DNA from: DSNY01 sp016861185
GTDB taxonomy: Bacteria > Pseudomonadota > Gammaproteobacteria > Burkholderiales > Burkholderiaceae_F
Direction: 5' to 3'
Length of the DNA: 40,744 bases
Assembly (NCBI GenBank): GCA_030263275.1
Contig: SZOR01000026.1
Location: 1-40,744, forward strand
How positions within the stretch are numbered: the first letter of the stretch is position 1; every line of letters starts with the position of its first letter. Below, one piece after another: positions 25,378 to 33,768 of this stretch. The notes under the pieces were generated by a model. That model was not told where the DNA came from and made no database searches. It saw only the letters and a list, made by a program, of their open reading frames with translations. The translations under genes and the position numbers were made by a program.

Positions 25378-26523
25378 TCAGTCCCGCACGCCGAACATCA
25401 AGACTTGCGCCAGTTGCCGCCGCAACAGCGGCGACTGGTCGAGCGCGGCCAAGCCCATCGAGCGCGCGAGCGCAAGCGGCGCAAAACGTGTGCGGAAAAC
25501 CGCCGGCAGCCAGCGCGTCAGCGCGGCGATGGCCTGCCGGTCGACGCGGCGCCGCGCTTCGTAGTCGCGCAGCGCAGCGCCGACATCCGCATCGTGCGCG
25601 GCCACGCAGTCAACGAGCGTCGCGCAGTCGCGCATGCCCAGATTGAATCCCTGGCCTGCGACCGGATGCAGCGTCTGCGCTGCATTGCCGAGCGCGACGA
25701 GTCTGTGCTCACGCACGCGCTCGCGCAGCTGCTGATGCAGCGGATGGCGGCGGCGCGGCCCGATCCGCTCGACGCGGCCGATCCGGGTTCCGAGCGCGGC
25801 CTGCAGTTCGTCGCGGAACGCCGCGTCGGGCAGCTCGCTACGCCGCGCCGCCGCCGTATCGTCCATGCACCAGACGAGCGACATCGCTGGCGCGCCGCCG
25901 AGGGTCGACGGGGTCGGCAGCAACGCGAGCGGACCCTCGCGGGTGAAGCGCTCGAACGCCGCGCCCGGCGCGGGGCCGCGCAGCGTCACGTCGGCGAGCA
26001 GCGCCCAGTCGCGAGCCTGGCCCGCGGACGCGGCGCCCGACTGAAAGCCCTCCGCATTGATCGCGAACGGCGCTTCGAGCGCCGAACCGTCGTCGAGCGC
26101 GACCCGCACCGCGTCGGGACGCTGCAGGACTTCGGTCGCCCGCCGCGGTCGCAGCACTTCGATGGCAGGCTGGGCGGCGACCGCCGTCGCGAGCGCCGAC
26201 AGCAGATCGCCGTAGAGAACGGTCGCGCCGAGCGGCGCGCCGTCGAAGTCGGCATCGGCGATGCGCGTGACGCCGAACTCGCCGGCCGAGCTCACGTGCA
26301 CGGTACGGATCGGCGCCGAACGCGGCGGCGCTGGGCCGAGCAGCGGGTCGAGCAACTGCCAGGTGCCGCGCGACAGCGCGAGCAGCCGCGCTTCGCGCAG
26401 CGCCTCGTCGAGCTTGCGGGCGTCGATCACGATCGACGCTCGGCCGCGCCGCGCGAGCAGCAGCGCGCAGGCGAGCCCGATCGGCCCACCGCCCAGGATC
26501 GCGATGCGTCCGTCGTGCGCCAT
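25378..26523 (-). CDS. ubiH: UbiH-type FAD-dependent ubiquinone hydroxylase
   Basis: Flavin monooxygenase of 381 residues of the UbiH/UbiF/VisC family, which hydroxylates the ring of ubiquinone precursors. The dinucleotide fold ILGGGPIGLACALLLARRG starts near residue 8. The second FAD motif is GNAAQTLHPVAGQGFNLGMRD, whose AQTLHP form resembles UbiH. The context supports UbiH, since pepP lies directly upstream as in the E. coli pepP-ubiH pair. Position specificity cannot be read from sequence and some betaproteobacterial enzymes are broader. ATG 26523 lies 5 bp after the pepP stop. Confidence 0.88.
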   Translation of the reverse strand: MAHDGRIAILGGGPIGLACALLLARRGRASIVIDARKLDEALREARLLALSRGTWQLLDPLLGPAPPRSAPIRTVHVSSAGEFGVTRIADADFDGAPLGATVLYGDLLSALATAVAAQPAIEVLRPRRATEVLQRPDAVRVALDDGSALEAPFAINAEGFQSGAASAGQARDWALLADVTLRGPAPGAAFERFTREGPLALLPTPSTLGGAPAMSLVWCMDDTAAARRSELPDAAFRDELQAALGTRIGRVERIGPRRRHPLHQQLRERVREHRLVALGNAAQTLHPVAGQGFNLGMRDCATLVDCVAAHDADVGAALRDYEARRRVDRQAIAALTRWLPAVFRTRFAPLALARSMGLAALDQSPLLRRQLAQVLMFGVRD

Positions 26524-26528
26524 GACGA

Positions 26529-27872
26529 TCAGCCGCGCATCAGCGCTTCGATGTCGTCGGGGCGCTTCGGCGCCTCGTGCGTCAGCACTTCGCACCCGGT
26601 CGGCGTGACGAGCACGTCGTCCTCGATGCGAACGCCGATGTGTTCGAACGGTTCGGGCACGTTCGGCGCCGGGCGGATGTACAGGCCGGGCTCGATCGTC
26701 AGCGTCATGCCGGGTGCAAGCCGGCGCCACGGGCGTTCGCCCTTGTCGTCGACCGCCGCTCCGGGTTCGCGATAGTCGCCGGCGTCGTGCACGTCCATGC
26801 CGAGCCAGTGGCTCGTGCGATGCATGTAGAACTGCCGGTACGCGCCCGACTCGATCGCGCCATCCACGCTGCCGGCGAGCAGCCCGAGATCGATCAAGCC
26901 CTGCGTCAGCACGCGCACCGCCGCCTCGTGCGGCGCGTGGAACGAATTGCCCGGCCTGACCCGTTCGATCGCCGCCGCCTGCGCTGCGAGCACGAGGTCG
27001 TAGACGGCGCGCTGCGGCCCGCTGAAACGCCCGCTGACGGGGAAGGTCCGCGTGAGGTCGGCCGCGTAGCCGTCCAGCTCGCAGGCGGCGTCGATCAGAC
27101 ACAGCTCGCCGTCGTTCAGCTCGGCGTCGCCAGCGCGATAGTGCAGCACGCAGGCATTGCGGCCGGCGGCGACGATCGACGTGTACGCGGGCCCGGTCGC
27201 CCCCTGCCGGCGGAACTCGTGCAGCAGCTCCGCTTCGAGCTCGTACTCGCGCGCACCCGGACGGCACGCCCGTAGCGCGCGCACGTGCGCGCGCGCGGAG
27301 ATGCTCGCGGCGCGCCGCATCGTCGCGATTTCCGCGTCGTCCTTGACGAGCCGCATCTCGTCGAGGATCACGTGCAGATCGTGCAGCGCGCCCGGCGCGG
27401 CCACGCCGGTACGCGCCAGCGCGCGCACGGCACCGAGCCAGCGCTGCACCTGCTCGTCGAAACGCGGTATCGAGCCGATCCCGTAGAACAGCGCCGGCGC
27501 GTCGGCGAGGAACTTCGGCAGTTCTTCGTCGATGTGCTCGATCGGATGCGCGGCGTCGAAGCCGAAGACGCCGCGCGCCAGCTCGGGTCCGTAGCGATAA
27601 CCGTCCCAGATCTCGCGCTCCTCGTGCTTGGCGCGGCAGAACAGGATGCTCTCGCGCCGCGCGCCGAGCGCGAGGAGGACGACGACCGCCTCGGGCTCCG
27701 GGAAGCCGGTGAGGTAATAGAAGTAGCTGTCGTGCCGGTACGGGAACTCGCTGTCGCGATTGCGCAGCACTTCGGGGGCGGTCGGCTGGATCGCCACGCC
27801 GCCGCCGCGCGCGGCGATCGCGTCGAGCACGCGCGCGCGGCGTGCGCGAAAGTGGTCGATGTCGATCGTCAT
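26529..27872 (-). CDS. pepP: Xaa-Pro aminopeptidase P
   Basis: M24B metallopeptidase of 447 residues that removes an N-terminal residue before proline. An N-terminal creatinase-like domain (about 1-170, with RHDSYFYYLTGFPEPEAV) precedes the pita-bread catalytic domain. All five metal ligands are visible: Asp261 and Asp272 (IDAACELDGYAADLTRTFP), His355 (TSHWLGMDVHD), Glu394 (LTIEPGLY) and Glu417 (GVRIEDDVLV). ATG 27872 is chosen because it gives the normal start MTIDIDHFRARR; the frame stays open further upstream with no conserved sequence. It lies 34 bp below murU on the same strand. Confidence 0.96.
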   Translation of the reverse strand: MTIDIDHFRARRARVLDAIAARGGGVAIQPTAPEVLRNRDSEFPYRHDSYFYYLTGFPEPEAVVVLLALGARRESILFCRAKHEEREIWDGYRYGPELARGVFGFDAAHPIEHIDEELPKFLADAPALFYGIGSIPRFDEQVQRWLGAVRALARTGVAAPGALHDLHVILDEMRLVKDDAEIATMRRAASISARAHVRALRACRPGAREYELEAELLHEFRRQGATGPAYTSIVAAGRNACVLHYRAGDAELNDGELCLIDAACELDGYAADLTRTFPVSGRFSGPQRAVYDLVLAAQAAAIERVRPGNSFHAPHEAAVRVLTQGLIDLGLLAGSVDGAIESGAYRQFYMHRTSHWLGMDVHDAGDYREPGAAVDDKGERPWRRLAPGMTLTIEPGLYIRPAPNVPEPFEHIGVRIEDDVLVTPTGCEVLTHEAPKRPDDIEALMRG

Positions 27873-27906
27873 GCGCGGGCCGGGCGTCGGGGCGGGACGA
27901 AAAGTT

Positions 27907-28629
27907 CTAGGACGTCGCGGCGGCGGACCCGGCGTCCGTCCGCAGCCGTGCATCGAGCGCGGCGAGTTCTCCCGGCGTGCCGACGTTGTGCCAGCGCCCC
28001 GCGTAGTGCTCGCCGCTCACGCGGCCGCGCTCGGCGGCGCGATATAGCCACGGAAAGAGCTTCTTCTTCACGGGCGCTTCGCCCGCGAACAGGCGCGGCG
28101 CGAACACGCCGATGTTCCCGTAGGTCAGCAACGGCGGGTGCAGGTTGATGCGTCCCTGCGCCAGGCCCATGTCGCCGGCCGGATGCGACGGCGGATTGTC
28201 GACCAGCACCAGGTGCGCGTCGGCCACCCCCAGTTCGATCGCCTGTGCATGCGGCACCAGGCGTCGATAGTCGTAGTCGGTGACGATGTCGCCGCTGACC
28301 GCGATGAACGGCGTCGCCCCGCTCGGACTCAGCAGCGGCAGCGCCTTCACGATGCCGCCGAGCGTCTCCAGCGCATCCTCGGCGGTTTCGCCCTCGTGCG
28401 AATAGGCGATGCGCGCGCCGTAGCGCGCGCCGTCGCCGATCGCGCTCTCGATCTGCGACGCGAGGTGCGCGGTGTTGATCACCAGCTCGCGAAAGCCCGC
28501 GCGCACCAGCGCGTCGATCTGCCATTCGATCAGCCGCTTGCCGCCGGCTTCGAGCAGCGGCTTCGGCGTCGCGTCCGACAGCGGTCGCATCCGTTCGCCG
28601 CGGCCGGCGGCGAAGATCAGGGCTTTCAT
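27907..28629 (-). CDS. murU: N-acetylmuramate-1-phosphate uridylyltransferase MurU
   Basis: Nucleotidyltransferase of 240 residues that makes UDP-MurNAc from MurNAc-1-phosphate in the cell-wall recycling bypass. The sugar-nucleotide signature MKALIFAAGRGERMRPLSDATPKPLL starts the protein, followed by FIAVSGDIVTDYDY with the metal-binding Asp and the WHNVGTPGELAALD end. The gene comes after the kinase gene amgK, the partner in the same pathway. That pairing supports MurU over generic sugar nucleotidyltransferases. The 190-bp gap to amgK is almost filled by a heptamer-array element. Confidence 0.9.
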   Translation of the reverse strand: MKALIFAAGRGERMRPLSDATPKPLLEAGGKRLIEWQIDALVRAGFRELVINTAHLASQIESAIGDGARYGARIAYSHEGETAEDALETLGGIVKALPLLSPSGATPFIAVSGDIVTDYDYRRLVPHAQAIELGVADAHLVLVDNPPSHPAGDMGLAQGRINLHPPLLTYGNIGVFAPRLFAGEAPVKKKLFPWLYRAAERGRVSGEHYAGRWHNVGTPGELAALDARLRTDAGSAAATS

Positions 28630-28644
28630 CGCCGTTCGCAGCGC

Positions 28645-28811
28645 GGATTGCGGATTGCGGATTGCGTCTCGAACGGTGCGCGTCGTTGCGACCTCCTCGA
28701 GGGTCGGGGGAGGGTCCCCGCCCCGCGCGCACCCAGACGCCTCGCCGCGCGGCGGCTACAACCGACACGCACGGGCAACTCGCGCAATCCGCAATCCGCG
28801 ATCCGCAATCC
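28645..28811. repeat. Inverted GGATTGC heptamer-array element 1
   Basis: Three tandem GGATTGC units (28645-28665) face four units of the complement GCAATCC (28784-28811, the third being GCGATCC). The 118-bp core between them has no recognised gene. The arms could pair as a stem of about 21 bp in RNA. The element fills most of the amgK-murU gap and ends 8 bp from the amgK stop. The same arrangement occurs at 33616-33768. Confidence 0.85.
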
Positions 28812-28819
28812 GGCCTCCG

Positions 28820-29845
28820 TCAGAACGTATACCCCACGCGCACCTCGACGCCCTCCAGTTCGTCGATGAGTCGCGCGAGCGGCGCCAGTTCGCTGTAGCG
28901 CTGGATCACCGCGCGCACGTACCTGACGAAGCGCGGCGTGTCGGCGAGATAGTGCGGTTTGCCGTCGCGGTAGTTGATGCGCGCGAAGATGCCGAGCACC
29001 TTCAGGTGCCGCTGCAGTCCCATCCACTCGAGGTCGCGATAGAACTCGCCGAAGTCCGCGGGCACCGGAAGCCGCGCGCGGCGCGCCTTCTCCCAGTAGC
29101 GCACCGCCCAGTCGATCACGCGCTCCTCCTCCCAACTGATGAAGGCGTCGCGCAGCAGCGACGCGAGGTCGTAGGTGATCGGCCCGTAGACCGCGTCCTG
29201 GAAATCGAGGATGCCCGGGTTCGGCGTCGAAACCATCAGGTTGCGCGGCATGTAGTCGCGGTGCACGTACACCGACGGCTGCGCGAGGTTCGAGGCGAGG
29301 ATGCGGCGAAACATCGCTTCCAGCGTGCGGCTCTGCCGCTCGTCCAGCGTCCGGCCCAGATGTCGCGCGACGTACCAGTCGGGAAACAGCATCAGCTCGC
29401 GCCGCAGCAGCGTTTCGTCGTACGGCGGCAGCTCGCCGGCGCGGCTCGCGAGTTGCCAGCGGACCAGTGCGTCGATCGCGTCGGCGAACAGCGCGTTTGC
29501 ATCGGCCGTGCCCGCGTTGAGCGCGTCGAGGTAGGTCGTGGTGCCGAGATCGGTCAGCAGAAGGAAGCCGCTGGCGACGTCGCGCGCGAGCACCTGCGGT
29601 GCGTTCAGTCCCGCTTCGCGCAGAAGCCGCGCGACGTGGATGAACGGCCGCACGTCCTCCTTGTCCGGCGGTGCGTCCATCGCAACGAGGCTCGCCGCGC
29701 CGGCGTCGATGCGGAAGTACCGGCGGAAGCTCGCATCGGCCGACGCCGGGCGCAGCGTTTCGACGTGCAGGTCGTGTTCGGGCGCGAGCGCGGCGAGCCA
29801 GTCGCGCAGCAGCTCGAGTCGTCGGTCGGGAACAGCGTCGGTCAT
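28820..29845 (-). CDS. amgK: N-acetylmuramate/N-acetylglucosamine kinase AmgK
   Basis: Aminoglycoside-phosphotransferase-fold kinase of 341 residues that phosphorylates MurNAc and GlcNAc at C1, the step before MurU. The APH-fold motifs are visible: SADASFRRYFRI in the N-lobe, the catalytic loop YVHRDYMPRNLMV, and the metal site GILDFQDAVYGPITYDLASLLRDAF. C-terminal helices end VEVRVGYTF. It starts the minus-strand run and is divergent from lptD. The amgK-murU pair beside lptD-surA is the common arrangement in pseudomonads and betaproteobacteria. No strong ribosome binding site is seen before ATG 29845. Confidence 0.9.
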   Translation of the reverse strand: MTDAVPDRRLELLRDWLAALAPEHDLHVETLRPASADASFRRYFRIDAGAASLVAMDAPPDKEDVRPFIHVARLLREAGLNAPQVLARDVASGFLLLTDLGTTTYLDALNAGTADANALFADAIDALVRWQLASRAGELPPYDETLLRRELMLFPDWYVARHLGRTLDERQSRTLEAMFRRILASNLAQPSVYVHRDYMPRNLMVSTPNPGILDFQDAVYGPITYDLASLLRDAFISWEEERVIDWAVRYWEKARRARLPVPADFGEFYRDLEWMGLQRHLKVLGIFARINYRDGKPHYLADTPRFVRYVRAVIQRYSELAPLARLIDELEGVEVRVGYTF

Positions 29846-29950
29846 TCGGAGGTCTTGTTCTGTTCTCGTCGCGCGCGGCGGCGCGCAAACCGGCGGCGGC
29901 GCGATTGCCTCCGCTCACCGCGATCGCGCCGATCCGCGCAGGTCGCTCCC

Positions 29951-29956
29951 TATAAT
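29951..29956 (+). promoter_or_regulatory. Candidate -10 box for lptD operon
   Basis: A perfect TATAAT lies at 29951-29956 in otherwise very GC-rich sequence. The expected start of transcription would be near 29963, just before the first possible lptD ATG (29966). No clear -35 is seen at 16-18 bp spacing. This favours the second ATG (29996) as the lptD start. Confidence 0.5.
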
Positions 29957-29995
29957 ACGTTGCGCATGGTCGCTCGACGCCGTGCTTCTGTCCCC

Positions 29996-32269
29996 ATGCC
30001 GACACGCCCGGCGCGCGCCGCCCGCGCTACCTTCGATCGCACGCGCCTCGTCTCCGCGCTGCTGATCGCATTCGCACCGCTCGCGCAGGCGCAATCACCG
30101 GGCAACGACGACACCCATCCGCGGCTGACGCTGGAACGCGCGCTCGGCGACGGGCGCGCGCCGGCCGCCGCGGAGGCTCCCACGCCGACCTATGCGCGCG
30201 CGCGCCGGCTCGAAGGCGAGGTCGACGAGCGCGTCGTGCTGCAGGGCGACGCCGAGGTGCGGCGCGCGGGCGCCGTGCTGCGCGGCGACCGTATCACCTA
30301 TACGGTGCCGACCGACGAACTCGAAATCGAAGGCAACGCGCGCGTCTATCGCGACGGCGTGGCCTTCTTCGGACCTTCGTTGAGGCTGCGCGTCGATGCG
30401 CAGACCGGGCGGATGCCGGAGGCGAACTTCAGCTACGCGCAGCGCGGCGGGCACGGCCGGTCGAAGCTGCTCGAATTCCTCGGCGAAGAGCGCGTGCGCC
30501 TGCTCGACGCAACCTACAGCACCTGCTCGCCGGACGACCAGGCCTGGTGGGTCCGCGCCGACCGGCTCGACATCGACCGGCTCGACGAGCTGGCGAGCGC
30601 ACGCGGCGCGGCGATCTACTTCCAGGGCGTGCCGATCTTCGCGTCGCCGTACTTCCAGTTTCCGCTCGGCGACCGCCGCCGCAGCGGCCTGCTGACGCCG
30701 AGCTTCGGCATCAACTCGCGGCTCGGGCCCGAGGTGACCGTGCCGTTCTACTGGAACATCGCGCCGAACCGCGACGCGACGATCGCGCCGCGCGTAATGG
30801 CGCGCCGTGGCGTGCTGCTGCAGAACGAGTTCCGCTATCTGGAGCCGACCTACCGCGGAACGGTCGAGATCGACGTCGTTCCGGACGACCGCGTGTTCGG
30901 CGGCTCGCGCGAGTTCGCGACCGTGCGCCACGAATACGCCGCGCCGACGGGCGTGGTGGCGGGTCTGAACTACAACCGCGTCACCGACGACCGCTTCTTC
31001 GTCGACTTCTCGCGCACGATCGTCGGCAGCGCGCAGGCGGTGCTGCCGCAGGAGGGTTACGTCGGCTACAACCGCACCTACTGGAACACCGCGCTGCGGA
31101 TCACGAAGAACCAGACGCTGCAGGATCCGCTGGCGCCGGTGGTCAAACCGTACGAGCGCGTGCCGCAGCTCGCGTTCAATGCGCGGCGCGACGACCTGGC
31201 GGGCTTCGATGTCGCGCTCGCCGCCGACGCGACGCAGTTCGAGCATCCCGCGCTCGAAACCGGTTCGCGCATGATCCTCAATCCGAGCGTGGCGTACCCG
31301 CTGCAGGCGCCGGGCTGGTTCGTCGTGCCGCGCCTGCAACTGCACTCGACCGCGTATTCGCTCGACGCCGTGCAGCGTGCCGACGCCTCGCCGACGCGCA
31401 ACGTGCCGATCGCTTCGCTCGACGCGGGGCTGGTGTTCGAGCGCGAGGCGTCGTGGTTCGGCGCGCCCTCGCTGCAGACGATCGAGCCGCGCCTGTACTA
31501 CGCCTACATCCCGTATCGCGAGCAGAACGCGCTGCCGAACTTCGACAGCGCGCTCGCGGACTTCAACTTCGCGCAGCTTTTCACCGAAAACGTGTTCGTC
31601 GGCGGCGATCGCATCGGCCAGGCCGACCAGCTCACCGCCGCGCTGGTCGGCCGCGTGCTCGATCCGGCCACCGGCGCCGAGCGGCTGCGCGCCGCGATCG
31701 GACAGCGCTACTACCGCTCGCCGCAGAACGTCGTGCTGCCCGGCGGGGCACCGCGTACGGGCGACGCCTCCGACGTGCTGTTCGCGCTGAGCGGCTTCCT
31801 GCACCGGCACTGGATCACCGACGTCGCCGTTCAGCACTCGACCGAGCTGAAACAGGTCGTGCGCTCGACGATCGGCCTGCGCTACCAGCCGCGACCGGCG
31901 TCGGTGCTTTCGCTGTCGTACCGCTACAAGCTCGACGAGCTGCAGCAGATCGACATCGCCGCGCAGTGGCCGCTGTCGCCCAAGTGGTACGGGGTGGCGC
32001 GCGTCAACTACTCGCAGCGCGACCGCCGCTGGGTCGAACTGCTCGGCGGCCTCGAATACAAGGCCGACTGCTGGACGATGCGCGTCGTCGCGCAGCGCTT
32101 CGCCACCGCGGTCAACGAAGCGACGACGACCGTGTTCGTGCAGCTCGAGCTGAACGGCCTGGCCAGCATCGGTACCAGCCCCGTCGAGGCGCTGCGGCGT
32201 AATATCCCCGGCTACCAGGTCATCAATCCGCCCCCGCGCGAGCCGGGGCGTTTCGATTTTTACGAGTAG
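29996..32269 (+). CDS. lptD: LPS-assembly outer-membrane protein LptD
   Basis: Outer-membrane barrel of 757 residues that, with LptE, inserts lipopolysaccharide into the outer leaflet. It has a signal peptide (RTRLVSALLIAFAPLAQAQ) and an OstA/LptA-like jellyroll with YARARRLEGEVDERVVLQGDAEV. The barrel includes YFQFPLGDRRRSGLLTPSFG and SLSYRYKLDELQQIDIAAQWPL. Only two cysteines are present, Cys177 (TYSTCSPDD) and Cys692 (YKADCWTMR). ATG 29996 is preferred over 29966, which is in frame but only 10 bp after the candidate -10 box; with 29966 the protein would have 767 residues. surA follows 3 bp later. Confidence 0.93.
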   Translation: MPTRPARAARATFDRTRLVSALLIAFAPLAQAQSPGNDDTHPRLTLERALGDGRAPAAAEAPTPTYARARRLEGEVDERVVLQGDAEVRRAGAVLRGDRITYTVPTDELEIEGNARVYRDGVAFFGPSLRLRVDAQTGRMPEANFSYAQRGGHGRSKLLEFLGEERVRLLDATYSTCSPDDQAWWVRADRLDIDRLDELASARGAAIYFQGVPIFASPYFQFPLGDRRRSGLLTPSFGINSRLGPEVTVPFYWNIAPNRDATIAPRVMARRGVLLQNEFRYLEPTYRGTVEIDVVPDDRVFGGSREFATVRHEYAAPTGVVAGLNYNRVTDDRFFVDFSRTIVGSAQAVLPQEGYVGYNRTYWNTALRITKNQTLQDPLAPVVKPYERVPQLAFNARRDDLAGFDVALAADATQFEHPALETGSRMILNPSVAYPLQAPGWFVVPRLQLHSTAYSLDAVQRADASPTRNVPIASLDAGLVFEREASWFGAPSLQTIEPRLYYAYIPYREQNALPNFDSALADFNFAQLFTENVFVGGDRIGQADQLTAALVGRVLDPATGAERLRAAIGQRYYRSPQNVVLPGGAPRTGDASDVLFALSGFLHRHWITDVAVQHSTELKQVVRSTIGLRYQPRPASVLSLSYRYKLDELQQIDIAAQWPLSPKWYGVARVNYSQRDRRWVELLGGLEYKADCWTMRVVAQRFATAVNEATTTVFVQLELNGLASIGTSPVEALRRNIPGYQVINPPPREPGRFDFYE

Positions 32270-32272
32270 CCG

Positions 32273-33616
32273 ATGAGTCGAACCCTTCCGGCGCGCCGCG
32301 CGGCGCGCCTCCTCGTGCTTGCCGCGCTGTGCGCGACGGCCCTTGCCGTCGCGGCGCAGACCCGTCCGCCCGCGTCGACGAAGCCGCTCGACCGCATCGT
32401 CGCCGTCGTCAACGACGAGGTGATCACCAGCGCCGAGCTGCAGGCGCGCGTGCAGATCGCCGAGCAGCAGTTGCGCAGGCAGAAGATCAACCCGCCCGCG
32501 CGCGACGTGCTGACGCGCCAGGTGCTCGAGCGGATGATCGTCGACCGCGCCCAGCTTCAGCTCGCCAAGGAGACCGGCGTGCGCGTCGACGACGCGACGG
32601 TCAACGCGACGATCGCGCGCATCGCCGAGCAGAACGGCGCCACGCTGCCCGTCTTCCGCGAGCGCCTCGAGCGCGAGGGCGTGAGCTTCGCGCGCTTCCG
32701 CGAGGACGTGCGCGACGACATCACGATGGCGCGGCTGCGCGACCGCGAGGTCGACAGCCGGATCCAGATCGCCGAAGGCGAGATCGACAATTTCCTGGCC
32801 GCACAGGCGGGCGTGGAGGCGGGCGCCACCGAATACAACATCGCGCAGATCCTGCTGCGCGTGCCCGAGGCCGTGTCCGCGCAGCGCATCGACGAGATCC
32901 GCAAGCGCGCCGAGGATCTGCTTGCGCAGCTCAAGGCCGGCGCCGACTTTGCGCGGCTGGCGGCGAGTTTTTCCGCGGGACCCGAAGCGCTATCCGGCGG
33001 CGAACTCGGCTGGCGCACGGCCGAGCGGCTGCCGACCCTGTTCCTCGACGCGGTCAAGGACCTGAAGCCGGGCGAGCTGGCGCCGATCGTGCGCAGCCCC
33101 GGCGGCTTCCACGTGTTGAAGCTCGTCGGCAAGCGCAACGCGGTCGAAGGACGGCTCGCGACCGGGCCGGTACAGCAGACGCGCGCGCGGCACATCCTGC
33201 TGCGCGTGTCGGACCTGACGCCCGAGCCGGAAGTTCGGCGCCGCCTGCAGGACCTGCGCGACCGCGTCGTTCGCGGCGGTCAGGACTTCGGCCAGCTCGC
33301 GCGCCTGCATTCGGTCGACCCGAGCGCGACGCGCGGCGGCGACCTCGGTTGGCTGTACCCGGGCGACACCGTGCCCGAGTTCGAGCGCGCGATGAATCAG
33401 CTCAAGCCCGGCGAAGTCAGCGAGCCGGTGCAGAGTCCGTTCGGCTGGCACCTGATCCAGGTGCTCGAGCGTCGTACCGAGGAATCGCCGATCGAACGCA
33501 ACCGGCTCGCCGCGCGCCAGGCGCTGCGCGACCGCAAGGCCGACGAGGCCTACCAGGAGTGGCTGCGCCAGTTGCGCGACCGGACCTATGTCGAGTATCG
33601 GCTGGAGGAGTCATAG
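32273..33616 (+). CDS. surA: Periplasmic chaperone and peptidyl-prolyl isomerase SurA
   Basis: Periplasmic chaperone of 447 residues for outer-membrane proteins, including LptD. A signal peptide (RRAARLLVLAALCATALAVAAQ) is followed by the SurA N domain (LDRIVAVVNDEVITSAELQARV to about residue 170). Two parvulin domains come next: the first with YNIAQILLRVP ... GGELGWRTAERLP, the second with ARHILLRVSDL ... GGDLGWLYPGDTVPEFE. A C-terminal helix ends YVEYRLEES. The start is 3 bp after lptD. Its stop codon touches the second GGATTGC array. Confidence 0.95.
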   Translation: MSRTLPARRAARLLVLAALCATALAVAAQTRPPASTKPLDRIVAVVNDEVITSAELQARVQIAEQQLRRQKINPPARDVLTRQVLERMIVDRAQLQLAKETGVRVDDATVNATIARIAEQNGATLPVFRERLEREGVSFARFREDVRDDITMARLRDREVDSRIQIAEGEIDNFLAAQAGVEAGATEYNIAQILLRVPEAVSAQRIDEIRKRAEDLLAQLKAGADFARLAASFSAGPEALSGGELGWRTAERLPTLFLDAVKDLKPGELAPIVRSPGGFHVLKLVGKRNAVEGRLATGPVQQTRARHILLRVSDLTPEPEVRRRLQDLRDRVVRGGQDFGQLARLHSVDPSATRGGDLGWLYPGDTVPEFERAMNQLKPGEVSEPVQSPFGWHLIQVLERRTEESPIERNRLAARQALRDRKADEAYQEWLRQLRDRTYVEYRLEES

Positions 33617-33768
33617 GATTGCGGATTGCGGATTGCGGATTGCGCGTTGGGCGCAGACGACGAGCGGGAATCGGCAAGGAAGTACCGCGCGCAAGCGGGC
33701 AGCCATTCATCGCGAGCCTGCGCGCATGACGAAGCCTGACGCAATCCGCAATCCGCAATCCGCAATCC
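33616..33768. repeat. Inverted GGATTGC heptamer-array element 2, running into pdxA
   Basis: Four exact tandem GGATTGC units (33616-33643) face four exact GCAATCC units (33741-33768). The 97-bp core is unlike that of element 1 apart from a few bases after the left array. The arms allow a perfect 28-bp RNA stem. The left array starts on the last base of the surA stop. The right array is translated as residues 6-15 of pdxA (AIRNPQSAIR). The pdxA ATG lies in the loop. Confidence 0.88.

Noticed and set aside
28645..28811. CRISPR-like array
   Set aside because: The units are 7 bp, tandem without spacers and inverted at the two ends. There are no cas genes.
33588..33725. Upstream extension of the pdxA reading frame
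   Set aside because: It overlaps the surA end and reads through the repeat, with no conserved residues.
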